Positions 1 to 9,227 of a stretch of DNA of 22,953 nt are shown piece by piece. The position numbers and the translations under genes were made by a program. Source of the DNA: a virus. Below the pieces are notes generated by a model that was given only the letters and a program-made list of their open reading frames with translations, did no database searches and was not told the DNA's origin. The stretch is from positions 24,299 through 47,251 of the IMG/VR virus record IMGVR_UViG_3300030333_003064, one strand, 5' to 3'. Position 1 is the stretch's first letter; every line of letters starts with the position of its first letter.

Positions 1-300
1 CGTGTCAGTTAATGTTTCTGCTGTCTTCTTTTTAAACTCTTCTGGCACAGTCATCATTTGAGCTCTTTCTATAGTTTCTTGCTGTACATTAGCTTGATCA
101 TTTTTGTTACCATTAGCAAACTCTCCCTTTTTTTGCATAGTCCAATTTGTCAACTCCTCTCTTTCTTCTGGTGTAACCTTAGGATCTCTGTTTAACTCAC
201 TGTTCATTGCTTGTAAAAACATTTCGTTCTGGCTAGGTACGGCTTGTGGCTGTACTTGCTCTATTGGCTGTTGACTTTGTGGCACGTATTCTTCTTCCAT
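1..300 (-). CDS. Unknown protein, 3' part cut by left window edge
   Basis: An open frame starts with ATG at 300 and runs without a stop for 100 codons to the left edge, so only the N-terminus is visible. It begins MEEEYVPQSQQP and is rich in Gln, Glu and Pro for about 20 residues, then becomes a charged, probably helical region with no membrane segment or signal peptide. The start lies 2 bases after the stop of the upstream S74-domain gene (TAA-TA-ATG), so it is almost certainly co-transcribed and perhaps translated by re-initiation. I recognise no family. By position, next to a predicted ejection protein, it could be another internal virion protein, but this is inference from context only. 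The reading frame is well supported; function is unknown. Confidence 0.8.
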   Translation of the reverse strand, partial: MEEEYVPQSQQPIEQVQPQAVPSQNEMFLQAMNSELNRDPKVTPEEREELTNWTMQKKGEFANGNKNDQANVQQETIERAQMMTVPEEFKKKTAETLTDT

Positions 301-302
301 TA

Positions 303-1256
303 TTATAATATTTTAAATTCAACATCAATTTTAGAATAATCAACTCTATCGTAACCTCCGTTATTAATTACAGCGCTGTTAGGTATTTCATCAGACATTA
401 CACCTTGGTAAATATGTTCTCCAAAAAATTTATCAATATATTCAAATGCGTATATTCTTAATCCACTAGGTGATTTACCTATTAATTTAATATTCTTTTT
501 TAATCTTCTATCAGATAGTCCACCAAGCAAACTAATACCACTTGATATAGCTCCAGACCAAGCTTGGTCTTTTTGAGCTTGGGCGTTTGCAGCTGCTTGT
601 TGGGCGCTTTGGGCAGTTTGACTAGCATCCTGAAACAACATTTGCTGTTTATTTAATTCTCTTTGTTGAGCAGCTGCCGCACCTTGAGCAATTTTAGTAT
701 CAACATCTGCTGCACCTTGAGCTATCTGTTGAGCAACATCGAAATCACCTTTTGCTTCTTGCGATTGTAATCTACCAGCCTCAGCCGCAGCCTTTGCTTG
801 ATTAGCTGCTTCTTGTTGACCTATGCTAGCTGAAGATTTTTGAGCGGATAAAGCTCCTTGCTTTGCTAATGACTGAGCTAATGCTGCTATACCGCTACTA
901 CCAGCAGACCCTCTTAATCCTTCCATTATATTAGCTTGACTTTGCGCAAATTGTTGAGCTTGAAAATCAGCTTCTTGTTGATTAACAGTTAAGTCTTCCA
1001 TTGTATTTTCTAAACCTGAATATGGGTTTTGTAATCCAGAAAATTGATTTTTCATTCCTTCAAATGGGTTGCTAGTATCAACGTTTGAAAGTACATCTTT
1101 CATACGTTCTTTTTCAGCAGCTGCTTCTTTAGCGGCTCTATCTGCTTTTTTAGCGGCTTTACCAGCTTGTATACCACCATATATACCACCAACTAAACCA
1201 CCAATGGCTTTGAATATTTTTAAAGGACTTTCTGTATTTTTTTTAATATATGACAT
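303..1256 (-). CDS. Ejection-type internal virion protein with C-terminal S74 (intramolecular chaperone) domain
   Basis: This is a 317-aa protein in three parts. Residues about 12-34 hold a Gly-rich hydrophobic stretch (KIFKAIGGLVGGIYGG) that could insert into or thread a membrane. Residues about 35-245 are a very Ala/Gln-rich helical region, including an 11-residue repeat (IAQGAA at 178 and 189), as expected for a coiled-coil internal virion protein such as T7 gp14 or P22 gp7. Residues 248-317 look like a Peptidase_S74 intramolecular chaperone domain: SDRRLKKNI, then GLRIYAFEY, then YQGVMSDEIP. In this family Ser cleaves the chain with a Lys five residues later; both are present (S248, K253). 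The domain normally folds trimeric tail spikes, so its place here is unusual. The gene opens a transcription unit: a 22-bp promoter-like repeat lies 8 bases before its ATG. It could alternatively be an appendage protein. Confidence 0.75.
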   Translation of the reverse strand: MSYIKKNTESPLKIFKAIGGLVGGIYGGIQAGKAAKKADRAAKEAAAEKERMKDVLSNVDTSNPFEGMKNQFSGLQNPYSGLENTMEDLTVNQQEADFQAQQFAQSQANIMEGLRGSAGSSGIAALAQSLAKQGALSAQKSSASIGQQEAANQAKAAAEAGRLQSQEAKGDFDVAQQIAQGAADVDTKIAQGAAAAQQRELNKQQMLFQDASQTAQSAQQAAANAQAQKDQAWSGAISSGISLLGGLSDRRLKKNIKLIGKSPSGLRIYAFEYIDKFFGEHIYQGVMSDEIPNSAVINNGGYDRVDYSKIDVEFKIL

Positions 1257-1264
1257 AATTGCTT

Positions 1265-1286
1265 TTTTACTATTATATAGTTACAT
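1265..1286 (-). promoter_or_regulatory. 22-bp promoter-like repeat, copy 1
   Basis: This 22-bp stretch is identical to 11366-11387, in the same orientation. On the minus strand its core is ACTATATAATAGT, an ACTAT/ATAGT inverted repeat around ATA that includes a TATAAT-like box, followed by AAAA. It ends 8 bases before the ATG of the S74-domain gene. The sequence upstream of the block is not conserved between copies, and no Bacteroidetes TTTG or TAnnTTTG boxes are visible. I infer a phage-specific late promoter with a very short leader; an operator is the alternative. Confidence 0.6.
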
Positions 1287-1296
1287 TTTTTGCTTA

Positions 1297-1755
1297 TTAT
1301 TTACTGCTTTCGTTTATCTCTGCAGATATAGTAAATAGCTCAGCTTTTTCTTTTGAATTATTCTTTAATTGTACTTTAGCAAAGTAACCTAACAACGATG
1401 CTATATTAGCCTCATCGTCTTTTACAAAAAATGCAAAAGAACCTACTTCTGGTAGAATGGTGCTGTAATTTAACACATTTGTTTGCATTGTTAAAGTTGT
1501 TGTTTCTGTCCCATCGTCTAAAGAAGTTGTGTTGTTTATAGCGCTTAACGTTCCTAATTTTTGTAATGTTCCACCTTGGCCAACTGTAAAAAATGGCAAT
1601 GTAGAGTCTGGAGTTTGGCTATAGTTGCCATCACTATCAACAGTAGCGGTAGATTCATAATTTACTGAAGTATATGTATCAATATAACAAATGAAATCTC
1701 CAATTTGCAATGAAGTATATTGTTCTCTAGGTACTTGTATTATCCATGTAGCCAT
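1297..1755 (-). CDS. Small structural protein of the tail/neck gene cluster, function unknown
   Basis: This 152-aa protein has no membrane segment or signal peptide. It reads as mostly beta strand: an N-terminal piece (ATWIIQVPREQYTSLQIGDFICYID), a Ser/Thr-rich middle, and a C-terminal amphipathic stretch around LLGYFAKVQLKNNSKEKAEL. The C-terminal part resembles small proteins I associate with the neighbourhood of gp10-like genes in marine phages, but I cannot name a function. It follows the 515-aa gene with a 10-base gap and is the last gene of the unit starting at 11356; the promoter-like repeat for the next gene lies just downstream of its stop. The start is supported by the AATTATGGC context shared with many genes here. 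A minor tail or adaptor protein is the most likely role. Confidence 0.75.
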   Translation of the reverse strand: MATWIIQVPREQYTSLQIGDFICYIDTYTSVNYESTATVDSDGNYSQTPDSTLPFFTVGQGGTLQKLGTLSAINNTTSLDDGTETTTLTMQTNVLNYSTILPEVGSFAFFVKDDEANIASLLGYFAKVQLKNNSKEKAELFTISAEINESSK

Positions 1756-1765
1756 AATTATTTAT

Positions 1766-3313
1766 TTAAGGGGTTGTAAGTGCTGCTCCGTCTATTGATA
1801 AAAAATCTGATGAGTCCAAAGTAAACGTAACATCTGCTGTGCCAAATTTATTTAATAATATATATCCAGTCACGGTTATTACCGTTGGCGTTGTTTCATT
1901 ATTCTTTTTTACTAACACATTATTTATTGATATTATATTACCATGATTAGTTGTGCTCTGATCCCAATTAGAACTAGCATCAGTCATTGACCACGTAGGA
2001 GTAGCAGCTGTTGTAAATTTAGTTCCTGAAGTTTTAGTATAAACATAAGTAAACTTAATTCTTTCTCTTAGTTTTCCAATGTTTTTTAATTTATCAATAC
2101 TTTTGTTAGCGATTCCTTTATACACCACGGGAGTCGCTGATGTTACTTCGTAGTTTGTTCCAGCATTAGTATTAATTGTTATCGTAGGCATTATATGTTG
2201 ATTAAAAACTATTTGTGAAGATGGCGGCTGCGTTATATTAGAATTTAAAATAGTGTTTCTACCAGGATAAATATTTAAATTATAAGACTCGTTAGATGAA
2301 GTAGAAGGAAACTCTTGTGTAAACTCAAAAGTAGAATAAGGTGATTTAGCTGTTAATCCTGATAAAGTTTTATTAATTCCTCTAATTACACCAGCATCCC
2401 TATCTAAAATATCTACGTTTGTTATGCTAGTATCTATTATAGATGTATTATCACTATTTTTAAATAGTGTTAAATCAAACTCAGCACCAACATCTCCATA
2501 TATTTGTATTTTTTTATTACCGCCAACCATTGCAACGTCGGTAGGGCCAACAATAATTTGGCTTATCTCATTAGTTGTTTTATCAGCTATTGCAGCGTAA
2601 TTAATTATAACTTGAGCATTAGAAGTTAAACTAAACTCACTTACAAACATTATTTTATAATTCCAAACTTTTACCGTATCAGTTTCCCCATCTCTTCTAG
2701 TTATAGAATCTAGCAATAAAGATACAGTACCCTCAGGCATATTTACTAATTCAATAGTAGGTGGATTTATAAAGTTACATATATCAGGGGAATCATCAGC
2801 TGTTACTACTAAAGTTCCAATTTGGGCTAAAAAATCAGCCGTTACATTTGACGCAGACAAACTTGTGGTAACAGTAGTGCTACCAGTTGGCCCCGATTGA
2901 GTCACCGCTGATCCAAAGCTAGACACCACAGAACTACCATTTAAATTTACAGATGTATCGTCTATAAAATCTATCCTAAAATCTATGTATCTTTTATTTG
3001 GAACTGGCCGCGCATGACCTGTAAAAGGAACATTTATAGTATTCAGCGCCTCTGACATTTCAAATAAAATAGAAAACACAAATGACACCGTAACTGTATT
3101 ATTTATTTCGCCAGCAACCGCCGTGTCAGCAAAAGTTATACTAGAGAACTGACCAGGTAAAGTTCCAGGCGCAGAAAAATCCAAAGCAGATACTGTAAAC
3201 CCATCATTAGGAGTAATAGTAAAACTACCACCACTAATCATATTTTGACCCATAACGCTAGCGTCAGGATCTTCTGCGAAAGTAAAAGTTGATACTGTAA
3301 AATTTATTGCCAT
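1766..3313 (-). CDS. Beta-rich structural protein, probably tail-associated
   Basis: This 515-aa protein is rich in Thr, Ser, Asn and Val, with short alternating hydrophobic/polar strands throughout and little predicted helix. That is the look of a beta-sandwich or fibre-type virion protein. No enzymatic motif, signal peptide or membrane segment is visible, and I do not recognise the family. It begins MAINFTVSTFTF and starts 2 bases after the stop of the giant gp10-like gene (TAA-TT-ATG), which ties it to the tail or neck module. Likely roles are a tail appendage or receptor-contacting protein; an Ig-like accessory protein is an alternative. The frame is certain; the role is inferred from position and composition only. 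Confidence 0.8.
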   Translation of the reverse strand: MAINFTVSTFTFAEDPDASVMGQNMISGGSFTITPNDGFTVSALDFSAPGTLPGQFSSITFADTAVAGEINNTVTVSFVFSILFEMSEALNTINVPFTGHARPVPNKRYIDFRIDFIDDTSVNLNGSSVVSSFGSAVTQSGPTGSTTVTTSLSASNVTADFLAQIGTLVVTADDSPDICNFINPPTIELVNMPEGTVSLLLDSITRRDGETDTVKVWNYKIMFVSEFSLTSNAQVIINYAAIADKTTNEISQIIVGPTDVAMVGGNKKIQIYGDVGAEFDLTLFKNSDNTSIIDTSITNVDILDRDAGVIRGINKTLSGLTAKSPYSTFEFTQEFPSTSSNESYNLNIYPGRNTILNSNITQPPSSQIVFNQHIMPTITINTNAGTNYEVTSATPVVYKGIANKSIDKLKNIGKLRERIKFTYVYTKTSGTKFTTAATPTWSMTDASSNWDQSTTNHGNIISINNVLVKKNNETTPTVITVTGYILLNKFGTADVTFTLDSSDFLSIDGAALTTP

Positions 3314-3315
3314 AA

Positions 3316-6300
3316 TTATTCTGGTGTTTGTTCGTAAGTATTACCATCAGCATCTGTAGCTTGAGCTGTTGTTTCTAGTTGAGGTGTAAACCCAAGTGAT
3401 TCAGGTTCTGCTAATATAGGACCTAAACCTTGTACATTAAAACCACCTGTATCAATATCTCTTTGCGCATTTATTCCGACTGAAATTTCTTTATTATTTC
3501 CTTTAATGTAATTAAACCATTTGCCTTCTTTTTCTATAAACTCAGAAATTTGACCTTTTTGTAAACCAGTATCTATACTTACTACGCTCCACCCACTTTT
3601 TGAACTTATATTATAAAATTGGCCATCTTGCACATTTGTTAAAACTCTAGATTGAGTTCCTTCATAATTAATGGCTGAAAAAGACTTCATTGAGCTAGGA
3701 GATTCATTAAATAATACGTCTACAGTAGAAGATGTATATGCTCCATAAAAAACATTATGATTATTATCACCTTCAGATGTTTTACCAACATAGTGTTTAT
3801 ATATTTTATTTTCATTAGTAGTATAATATCTGTCTACCACACTAACACCAGATGTTGGAATAAAAGATTTAAAACTTACCCAGCCTTTTGATTTTTCATT
3901 AAAAGAAATAGTTTTATCAACAGATAACGTAGGAAACTTTGACCAGGATAGCAATGTTAAATTATACTCATCATTAATACCATCAAACGTACCTAAAATA
4001 TTAGTATAGTATTTTAGTTTTTCTCTAAAATATCCTTTCATACCAACATCTGATATAGGTGTAATTCCATTACCAGACAGTCTTAAAACAGCGCCTCTTT
4101 GCTTGTCAGTAAAATACATTCTGTAAGCGTCGGTAGCTAAAGACTCAGGATTTTTTGATATACCATAATCACCTGCAAACGGAGTCGAAGTTCCTAAAAC
4201 TCTATTAGTAGATGTTAGCTGCGCATTACCTCCAGCGTTAAATAAAACGTCTTTACCACTTGACATTACCTTTAACACTTTGTCTTCAGTAAAAACTACA
4301 ACATCATTATCTCTAGCTTTTATAGCTTGTATAGAACCGTAAGTAGTATTTAAATCTTTAGTTATTTTTTCAGCCATATTGAACTGATTTAAGCTATTTG
4401 TGCTTGATGTTGAGTTATATATTCCTGAATATATTATACTACTTGTCTTTTCTTCTTGTCCATACTCTAAAAATACAGATGAAGCTTTTATACCATTATC
4501 TATTTGAGGAGCATTAAAATCATCTCTTATTCTATCTGATTCCACACCATTACCAAACGAATAACAATTATTCCATGCTAAATTAACAGGTAGTTCATAA
4601 ACATTTGCATCTATAATAAAAGTACCTGTTACTTCTTGAAATGTGTAAAAATAAGAGTTATTAGTATTTTGTGTTAAAGATTTGTTTAAACTAAAAACAT
4701 AATTATTATTAACAATAGCCACTTGCGTGACAAAAGTTCCGGGAGCTATAAAGGTACCTTGCACCTCCATTCCAGCTGTTACAAGATTAGCGTCAGTAGT
4801 TGTTGTAGGTGTTAAAAGCGTTTGGTTGCCAGTTGAGCAAACAAAAAAATACCGATCAGAAAGCACTGGTGTTGGAGCAATTGAAGAATTATCTATTTTA
4901 GCATGGTTCATAATCCTAGACCTAGTTACTAGGCCATTATTATGCGTAAATGATACATAGTCTAAAAGAGCGGGAGATTCAACATCGCTACCACTAATAA
5001 TAGGCGTAAGATTTACATCAGATCCATTAACTGTTCTTTTAACTGTAATAGCTTTTTGCGCCGCGCTATGTACATAAGGTTCGCCTGTTAAATTAACAGA
5101 TGGCCCAGTAGGTGTTTTTAAATTAGCCCCAAACTTAGCTGATTTTTCTTTAGAGTTATAAGCTCCTACGTAGTCTACAATATTTTTTTCGTCTAATCTT
5201 AAAGGTATAGCTCTACTAGCCTCATAATATATATCTAACCCTAAGTCTTCTTTAGGTTCTGTTTCAAAAATCGCCGCACTTGATCTAATAGAATCTTCAT
5301 TGATACTTTGTGCTGATACTCTTTTTACAAACTCAATAGTTATACTGCCAAGACCATTGTGTTTTATAACACCTAAAGGATCCCAAATTCCTCTATTTAC
5401 ACCTTCGTTAAGTCTGTTTAGTTGAGAATCTAAACGTCTAAATCTAACTACTATTGAAGTTCTATATTTTAAATCATTATCAACTCCTTCCCAGTTTGAA
5501 AAATTTCTACTTTCTATTGTTATGTTTTCTGAAACTGAAGTAGAATTTGGAGGATCCGCTAAAGGATTAAATTGATCCCCTATAAAAACTTCATAAACTT
5601 CTTGATTAGGATCTTCTGCAAATCTAAATCTAGTCCCTTCTTGCTGCATCTTGGTTTTAAAGTAAGAATTAGAACCGTTAAATCCATCTGCGCCTATAAC
5701 AGATAATATCATTTGAGCATCAGTATAATTTGCATCAAAGCCGCCATTTGTAAAAGCTTTATGATCGCAGTTAATTATACCATCGTCTTGCACATCTGGA
5801 TCACCATCGTCGTCATCATCAATTATTGTTCCTTGAAAAGCTGCACTAAAAATTTCATTACCTCCGTTATCATTTAAACCAAAACCTTTACGCGCTCTTG
5901 CTGAATCAAGAAATATATCAGCGGTTCTATCAGGATTATTTTTCCATGATGTCCAAAAATTTTGTGTCGTTTCAGAATTACTTCCATCTCCTGAATATGT
6001 ACCAAAAGTACTTTCTATGTTGGCATTAGTAAAATCACCTAAAGCATCAGGATCACCATTAATATCTACGTAATCGTCCCAATTGGAAGCTTCATAATCC
6101 ATTTCAGCCGCGTAAATATTGTCATCATAAGCTGGATTTTGCGCTTTACTAGCTATGTGTGCTATTTGGTAAGAGCCCTCAACTTGCCATTCTCCTAAAG
6201 AATCTCCCAATACTCTATTTTCTAAAACGCCGTCCCTAGATATTTTTACAAAAAACTTACCATCAAATTCTGGTTTGTTTTTAATAACTTGATCTCTAAG

Positions 6301-9225
6301 TTGAATGTTGTAAGTTAGCTTACTATCTTCACCATCTGCATAATTATTAACAGACTCAATTGCTGTACCTATTGTGCTAGCATCAGGTAACTGCTGTTGT
6401 ATTTTGTTATACATAAATACATCTGACAAAACAAATGGATCTCTAATACCAAATCCATATTCACCACCATTAGCTCCACCTTTTATAACTCTAGTAATTT
6501 TTCTAAAAGGGCTATGTGCGTGGTAGAAAGTACCGTCAGTGTCTTTGTATTTACCAACTATTCTTAATAATGCATCTCCTTCAAAATCTAATCCATCTAA
6601 ATAATCAGTATTACCATCTCCATCAGGTTCAGCTGATTCTAATAAAATTCTATCAAAACCACTTTCTGAAGAAGGGTCACCGTCCACTATTATATTATTA
6701 GGCTCTGCGTCATCTTGAGTGTAGTTGCCATTGTTATCAAATGCGGCTCCACCAAACACGTGCTTAGGGGCCATTACTTCTAACGGAAAGTCTTTGTGTT
6801 CTTTTTTTATATACTCTGGAGCTTCATTTTCTATAGCTATTATTTTGTATCTAGCTTCTTCATCAATAGCTTTTTGTGCGCCATGTTCATTTTTTAATAT
6901 TAAATAATCATTTTCTTGTACTTTATTTCTATCAGCAGAATTAAAAGCAAGCCAAACGTTCTCATCGCCAGCGTCATACCACCTGTCTAATACTAAATTA
7001 TAATATTCGTTAGAGGTTTCTTTTACATAGTATTTAACGTATGACATCCAGTCAGAAGGCGTAGTATAATTGCTACCACCGTTTGTATTTGTTTGCTCCC
7101 ACTCTGGTTCTACCATAAATTTATTAGAAAATTTAGATAAACTTTTTTCAACTTTAATAGTGCTAGGAACTCTATCAACTCCAAATTGTTCATTATCTTT
7201 ATCATAACCACTTGATATAACAGGCGTTTCTCTACCAAATTTATCACCAATAACTACGCCAAGTTGGTAATCTCTAATAGATTTTATAGATTTTTTTGGC
7301 CTTGGGAAAGATACTACTTCTGATGAAATAGATGGTTTTAATCCTATAGTTTGACTTATATTATAACCCTGTGTATAGTTTCCGTATAAAATTCTATTAC
7401 CTGATATACCTTGAGCTCTAGCATACCTAGGAACGTTATCCCAAGCTCTAAGTAATTGATTAGCTTCTACAACTTTGTATATCATTTCTGATGTTATAGT
7501 AAGCTCACCCGTTGCTGACAATGGATCAAAAGAAATGTCTCCCCACTCAAAAGCATCTATTCCTCTTTTTAAAGTTTTAACAATATATACATTAGCATTA
7601 TCTGTAGTTTTCCATAATATATCTATAGCCTTAACATCTAGCGGTCTAACATAAGTATTAGGTATAAAATTTTTAACAACTATTTTTCTAGCTGTATTAG
7701 CCATGCCTTCATTAAAACCTTTTTGAGGTGCATAGTCAAAGTCACCAGGTAAAAACGCTAGTTCGGACCAAGGAGAAAAAGTAGAGCACTCATTATCTTC
7801 GTATTTATATCTATAACCAAATCTACCAAACTTTGATTCAAACAAAGGTCTTTTTATTTCTAAAACAACATTCCAATTACTAGGATTATCTTGTTCATTC
7901 AAGTCCCTATCAGCAAATATTATTTTAATTGTAGCATCGTTACCACTGTCAGATACAACTTCACCTCTTATAGCGATTGGATCATTAACGTTAGTTGCGT
8001 TAAAAGTAAAAATATCGCCTCTTTTATAATCAACAGCAGATGGAAAAGGCACAATTACTTCATCACCCGCTTGTATTACTTCATCTCCTTCAAAAAAATT
8101 ATAACCTGTAAGTGGAAACTCTATTAATGCTGGTTCTCTTTCAGAAACTTTCATTTCAATTTCAGGTGGTAAGTGTGGGGCTTTTTTTATTGTAGTAATA
8201 TTTTCTAATTTTATATCAGAACTTATATTAACAATATTATCAGGTGTAATTTGTAAATTTTCTACATCTGCCACATCAACAAGTTGTTTGCTAACAGGAT
8301 GTTCTACAAACAATTTAGTATGAGTCTTACCATCATTAATCGTTCCACTTATATTAGTCCCAGCCTCGCATCTGTCTATATTTATTTTTTTAGGCTCATG
8401 TTTTCCATCTGACCACATTAATAAATTATCTAAAATATTTATAGACGCAGACGGTATTAAATTTATAGATTCAAAAGAATCCCCTTTATAATAATCAAAC
8501 TCTAAAACTCTTTGAGGGTAAATAAACTTTAAAGCCGCGTTTGTAAAATTAAAATTAGTTGAATTAGATAAATATAATATATTACTAGTAGTATCTATTT
8601 TTGTTATTTTTCTACAATCTGTAGGTTGTGAATCATCAGGTTGTTGGCCATATATTTCCATGCCAACCCTATATTTAGATGCGTCGGCTACTGTTAGAGA
8701 GGTAATGTCGCTACTACCATCAGGTATTGGATTACTTCCAAAAACATTAGCTGCTGTATCTGTAACAGCAAACTTATCTATAAAAATAAACTTTCTAGTT
8801 AAATCTTCATTTGCTCCTTCAACGCCAACTTCAGTTATGCTATCAACCCAATGTATTTCTTCGGTTATATGATCAGGAGAAATACCATTTAGTATACCAT
8901 TAATAGGAACTGGGGATGCTGTAAAATAGTATGTTTTATTATTACCTTCATCTGCAATGCTAGCTATAATTTTAGATTTTATTGGTGCTACTTGTATATT
9001 AATACCAGCTATAGATTGAAAAGTTGTGGTAGTAGTTTCAGTAACCTCTTCGTTTCCTTGTAAATTCTGTACAACACCAACATTACCCACGCCAGTGTTA
9101 GCGTCAGCATCAGACGTTGATATCTGAATATTCATAGCATCTCTATATTCACCATTGGGAACAATTCTCTCATCGAGATCTTTGTTCATTTTAGCTTTTG
9201 AAAAATTACGTTTAATCTCTGGCAT
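3316..9225 (-). CDS. Giant P22 gp10-like phage stabilization (tail hub/needle-neck) protein
   Basis: This 1969-aa protein takes about a quarter of the window. The N-terminus (KMNKDLDERIVPNGEYRDAM, then NIQIS and a VGVVQN segment) matches what I know as the start of phage stabilization proteins of the P22 gp10 type, which close the portal after packaging and join head to tail. P22 gp10 is about 470 aa, so this protein is roughly four times longer and must carry added domains. Two acidic metal-loop-like motifs are visible: D868-D880 (DGDGNTDYLDGLD, EF-hand-like spacing) and D1136-G1149 (five Asp, then GDPDVQDDG, thrombospondin-3-like). The C-terminus is Gln/Thr-rich. It sits between a connector-type gene and a beta-rich gene, with 2-base gaps on both sides. 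The gp10 assignment rests on the N-terminus and position; it may be a combined hub, muzzle and adsorption protein. Confidence 0.8.
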   Translation of the reverse strand: MPEIKRNFSKAKMNKDLDERIVPNGEYRDAMNIQISTSDADANTGVGNVGVVQNLQGNEEVTETTTTTFQSIAGINIQVAPIKSKIIASIADEGNNKTYYFTASPVPINGILNGISPDHITEEIHWVDSITEVGVEGANEDLTRKFIFIDKFAVTDTAANVFGSNPIPDGSSDITSLTVADASKYRVGMEIYGQQPDDSQPTDCRKITKIDTTSNILYLSNSTNFNFTNAALKFIYPQRVLEFDYYKGDSFESINLIPSASINILDNLLMWSDGKHEPKKINIDRCEAGTNISGTINDGKTHTKLFVEHPVSKQLVDVADVENLQITPDNIVNISSDIKLENITTIKKAPHLPPEIEMKVSEREPALIEFPLTGYNFFEGDEVIQAGDEVIVPFPSAVDYKRGDIFTFNATNVNDPIAIRGEVVSDSGNDATIKIIFADRDLNEQDNPSNWNVVLEIKRPLFESKFGRFGYRYKYEDNECSTFSPWSELAFLPGDFDYAPQKGFNEGMANTARKIVVKNFIPNTYVRPLDVKAIDILWKTTDNANVYIVKTLKRGIDAFEWGDISFDPLSATGELTITSEMIYKVVEANQLLRAWDNVPRYARAQGISGNRILYGNYTQGYNISQTIGLKPSISSEVVSFPRPKKSIKSIRDYQLGVVIGDKFGRETPVISSGYDKDNEQFGVDRVPSTIKVEKSLSKFSNKFMVEPEWEQTNTNGGSNYTTPSDWMSYVKYYVKETSNEYYNLVLDRWYDAGDENVWLAFNSADRNKVQENDYLILKNEHGAQKAIDEEARYKIIAIENEAPEYIKKEHKDFPLEVMAPKHVFGGAAFDNNGNYTQDDAEPNNIIVDGDPSSESGFDRILLESAEPDGDGNTDYLDGLDFEGDALLRIVGKYKDTDGTFYHAHSPFRKITRVIKGGANGGEYGFGIRDPFVLSDVFMYNKIQQQLPDASTIGTAIESVNNYADGEDSKLTYNIQLRDQVIKNKPEFDGKFFVKISRDGVLENRVLGDSLGEWQVEGSYQIAHIASKAQNPAYDDNIYAAEMDYEASNWDDYVDINGDPDALGDFTNANIESTFGTYSGDGSNSETTQNFWTSWKNNPDRTADIFLDSARARKGFGLNDNGGNEIFSAAFQGTIIDDDDDGDPDVQDDGIINCDHKAFTNGGFDANYTDAQMILSVIGADGFNGSNSYFKTKMQQEGTRFRFAEDPNQEVYEVFIGDQFNPLADPPNSTSVSENITIESRNFSNWEGVDNDLKYRTSIVVRFRRLDSQLNRLNEGVNRGIWDPLGVIKHNGLGSITIEFVKRVSAQSINEDSIRSSAAIFETEPKEDLGLDIYYEASRAIPLRLDEKNIVDYVGAYNSKEKSAKFGANLKTPTGPSVNLTGEPYVHSAAQKAITVKRTVNGSDVNLTPIISGSDVESPALLDYVSFTHNNGLVTRSRIMNHAKIDNSSIAPTPVLSDRYFFVCSTGNQTLLTPTTTTDANLVTAGMEVQGTFIAPGTFVTQVAIVNNNYVFSLNKSLTQNTNNSYFYTFQEVTGTFIIDANVYELPVNLAWNNCYSFGNGVESDRIRDDFNAPQIDNGIKASSVFLEYGQEEKTSSIIYSGIYNSTSSTNSLNQFNMAEKITKDLNTTYGSIQAIKARDNDVVVFTEDKVLKVMSSGKDVLFNAGGNAQLTSTNRVLGTSTPFAGDYGISKNPESLATDAYRMYFTDKQRGAVLRLSGNGITPISDVGMKGYFREKLKYYTNILGTFDGINDEYNLTLLSWSKFPTLSVDKTISFNEKSKGWVSFKSFIPTSGVSVVDRYYTTNENKIYKHYVGKTSEGDNNHNVFYGAYTSSTVDVLFNESPSSMKSFSAINYEGTQSRVLTNVQDGQFYNISSKSGWSVVSIDTGLQKGQISEFIEKEGKWFNYIKGNNKEISVGINAQRDIDTGGFNVQGLGPILAEPESLGFTPQLETTAQATDADGNTYEQTPE

Positions 9226-9227
9226 AG

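Noticed and set aside
1069-1338. Plus-strand open frame of 89 codons
   Set aside because: It is antisense to the Ala/Gln-rich ejection-type gene and covers the promoter-like repeat. Its composition is what the antisense of an Ala-rich gene gives; there is no plus-strand gene context.
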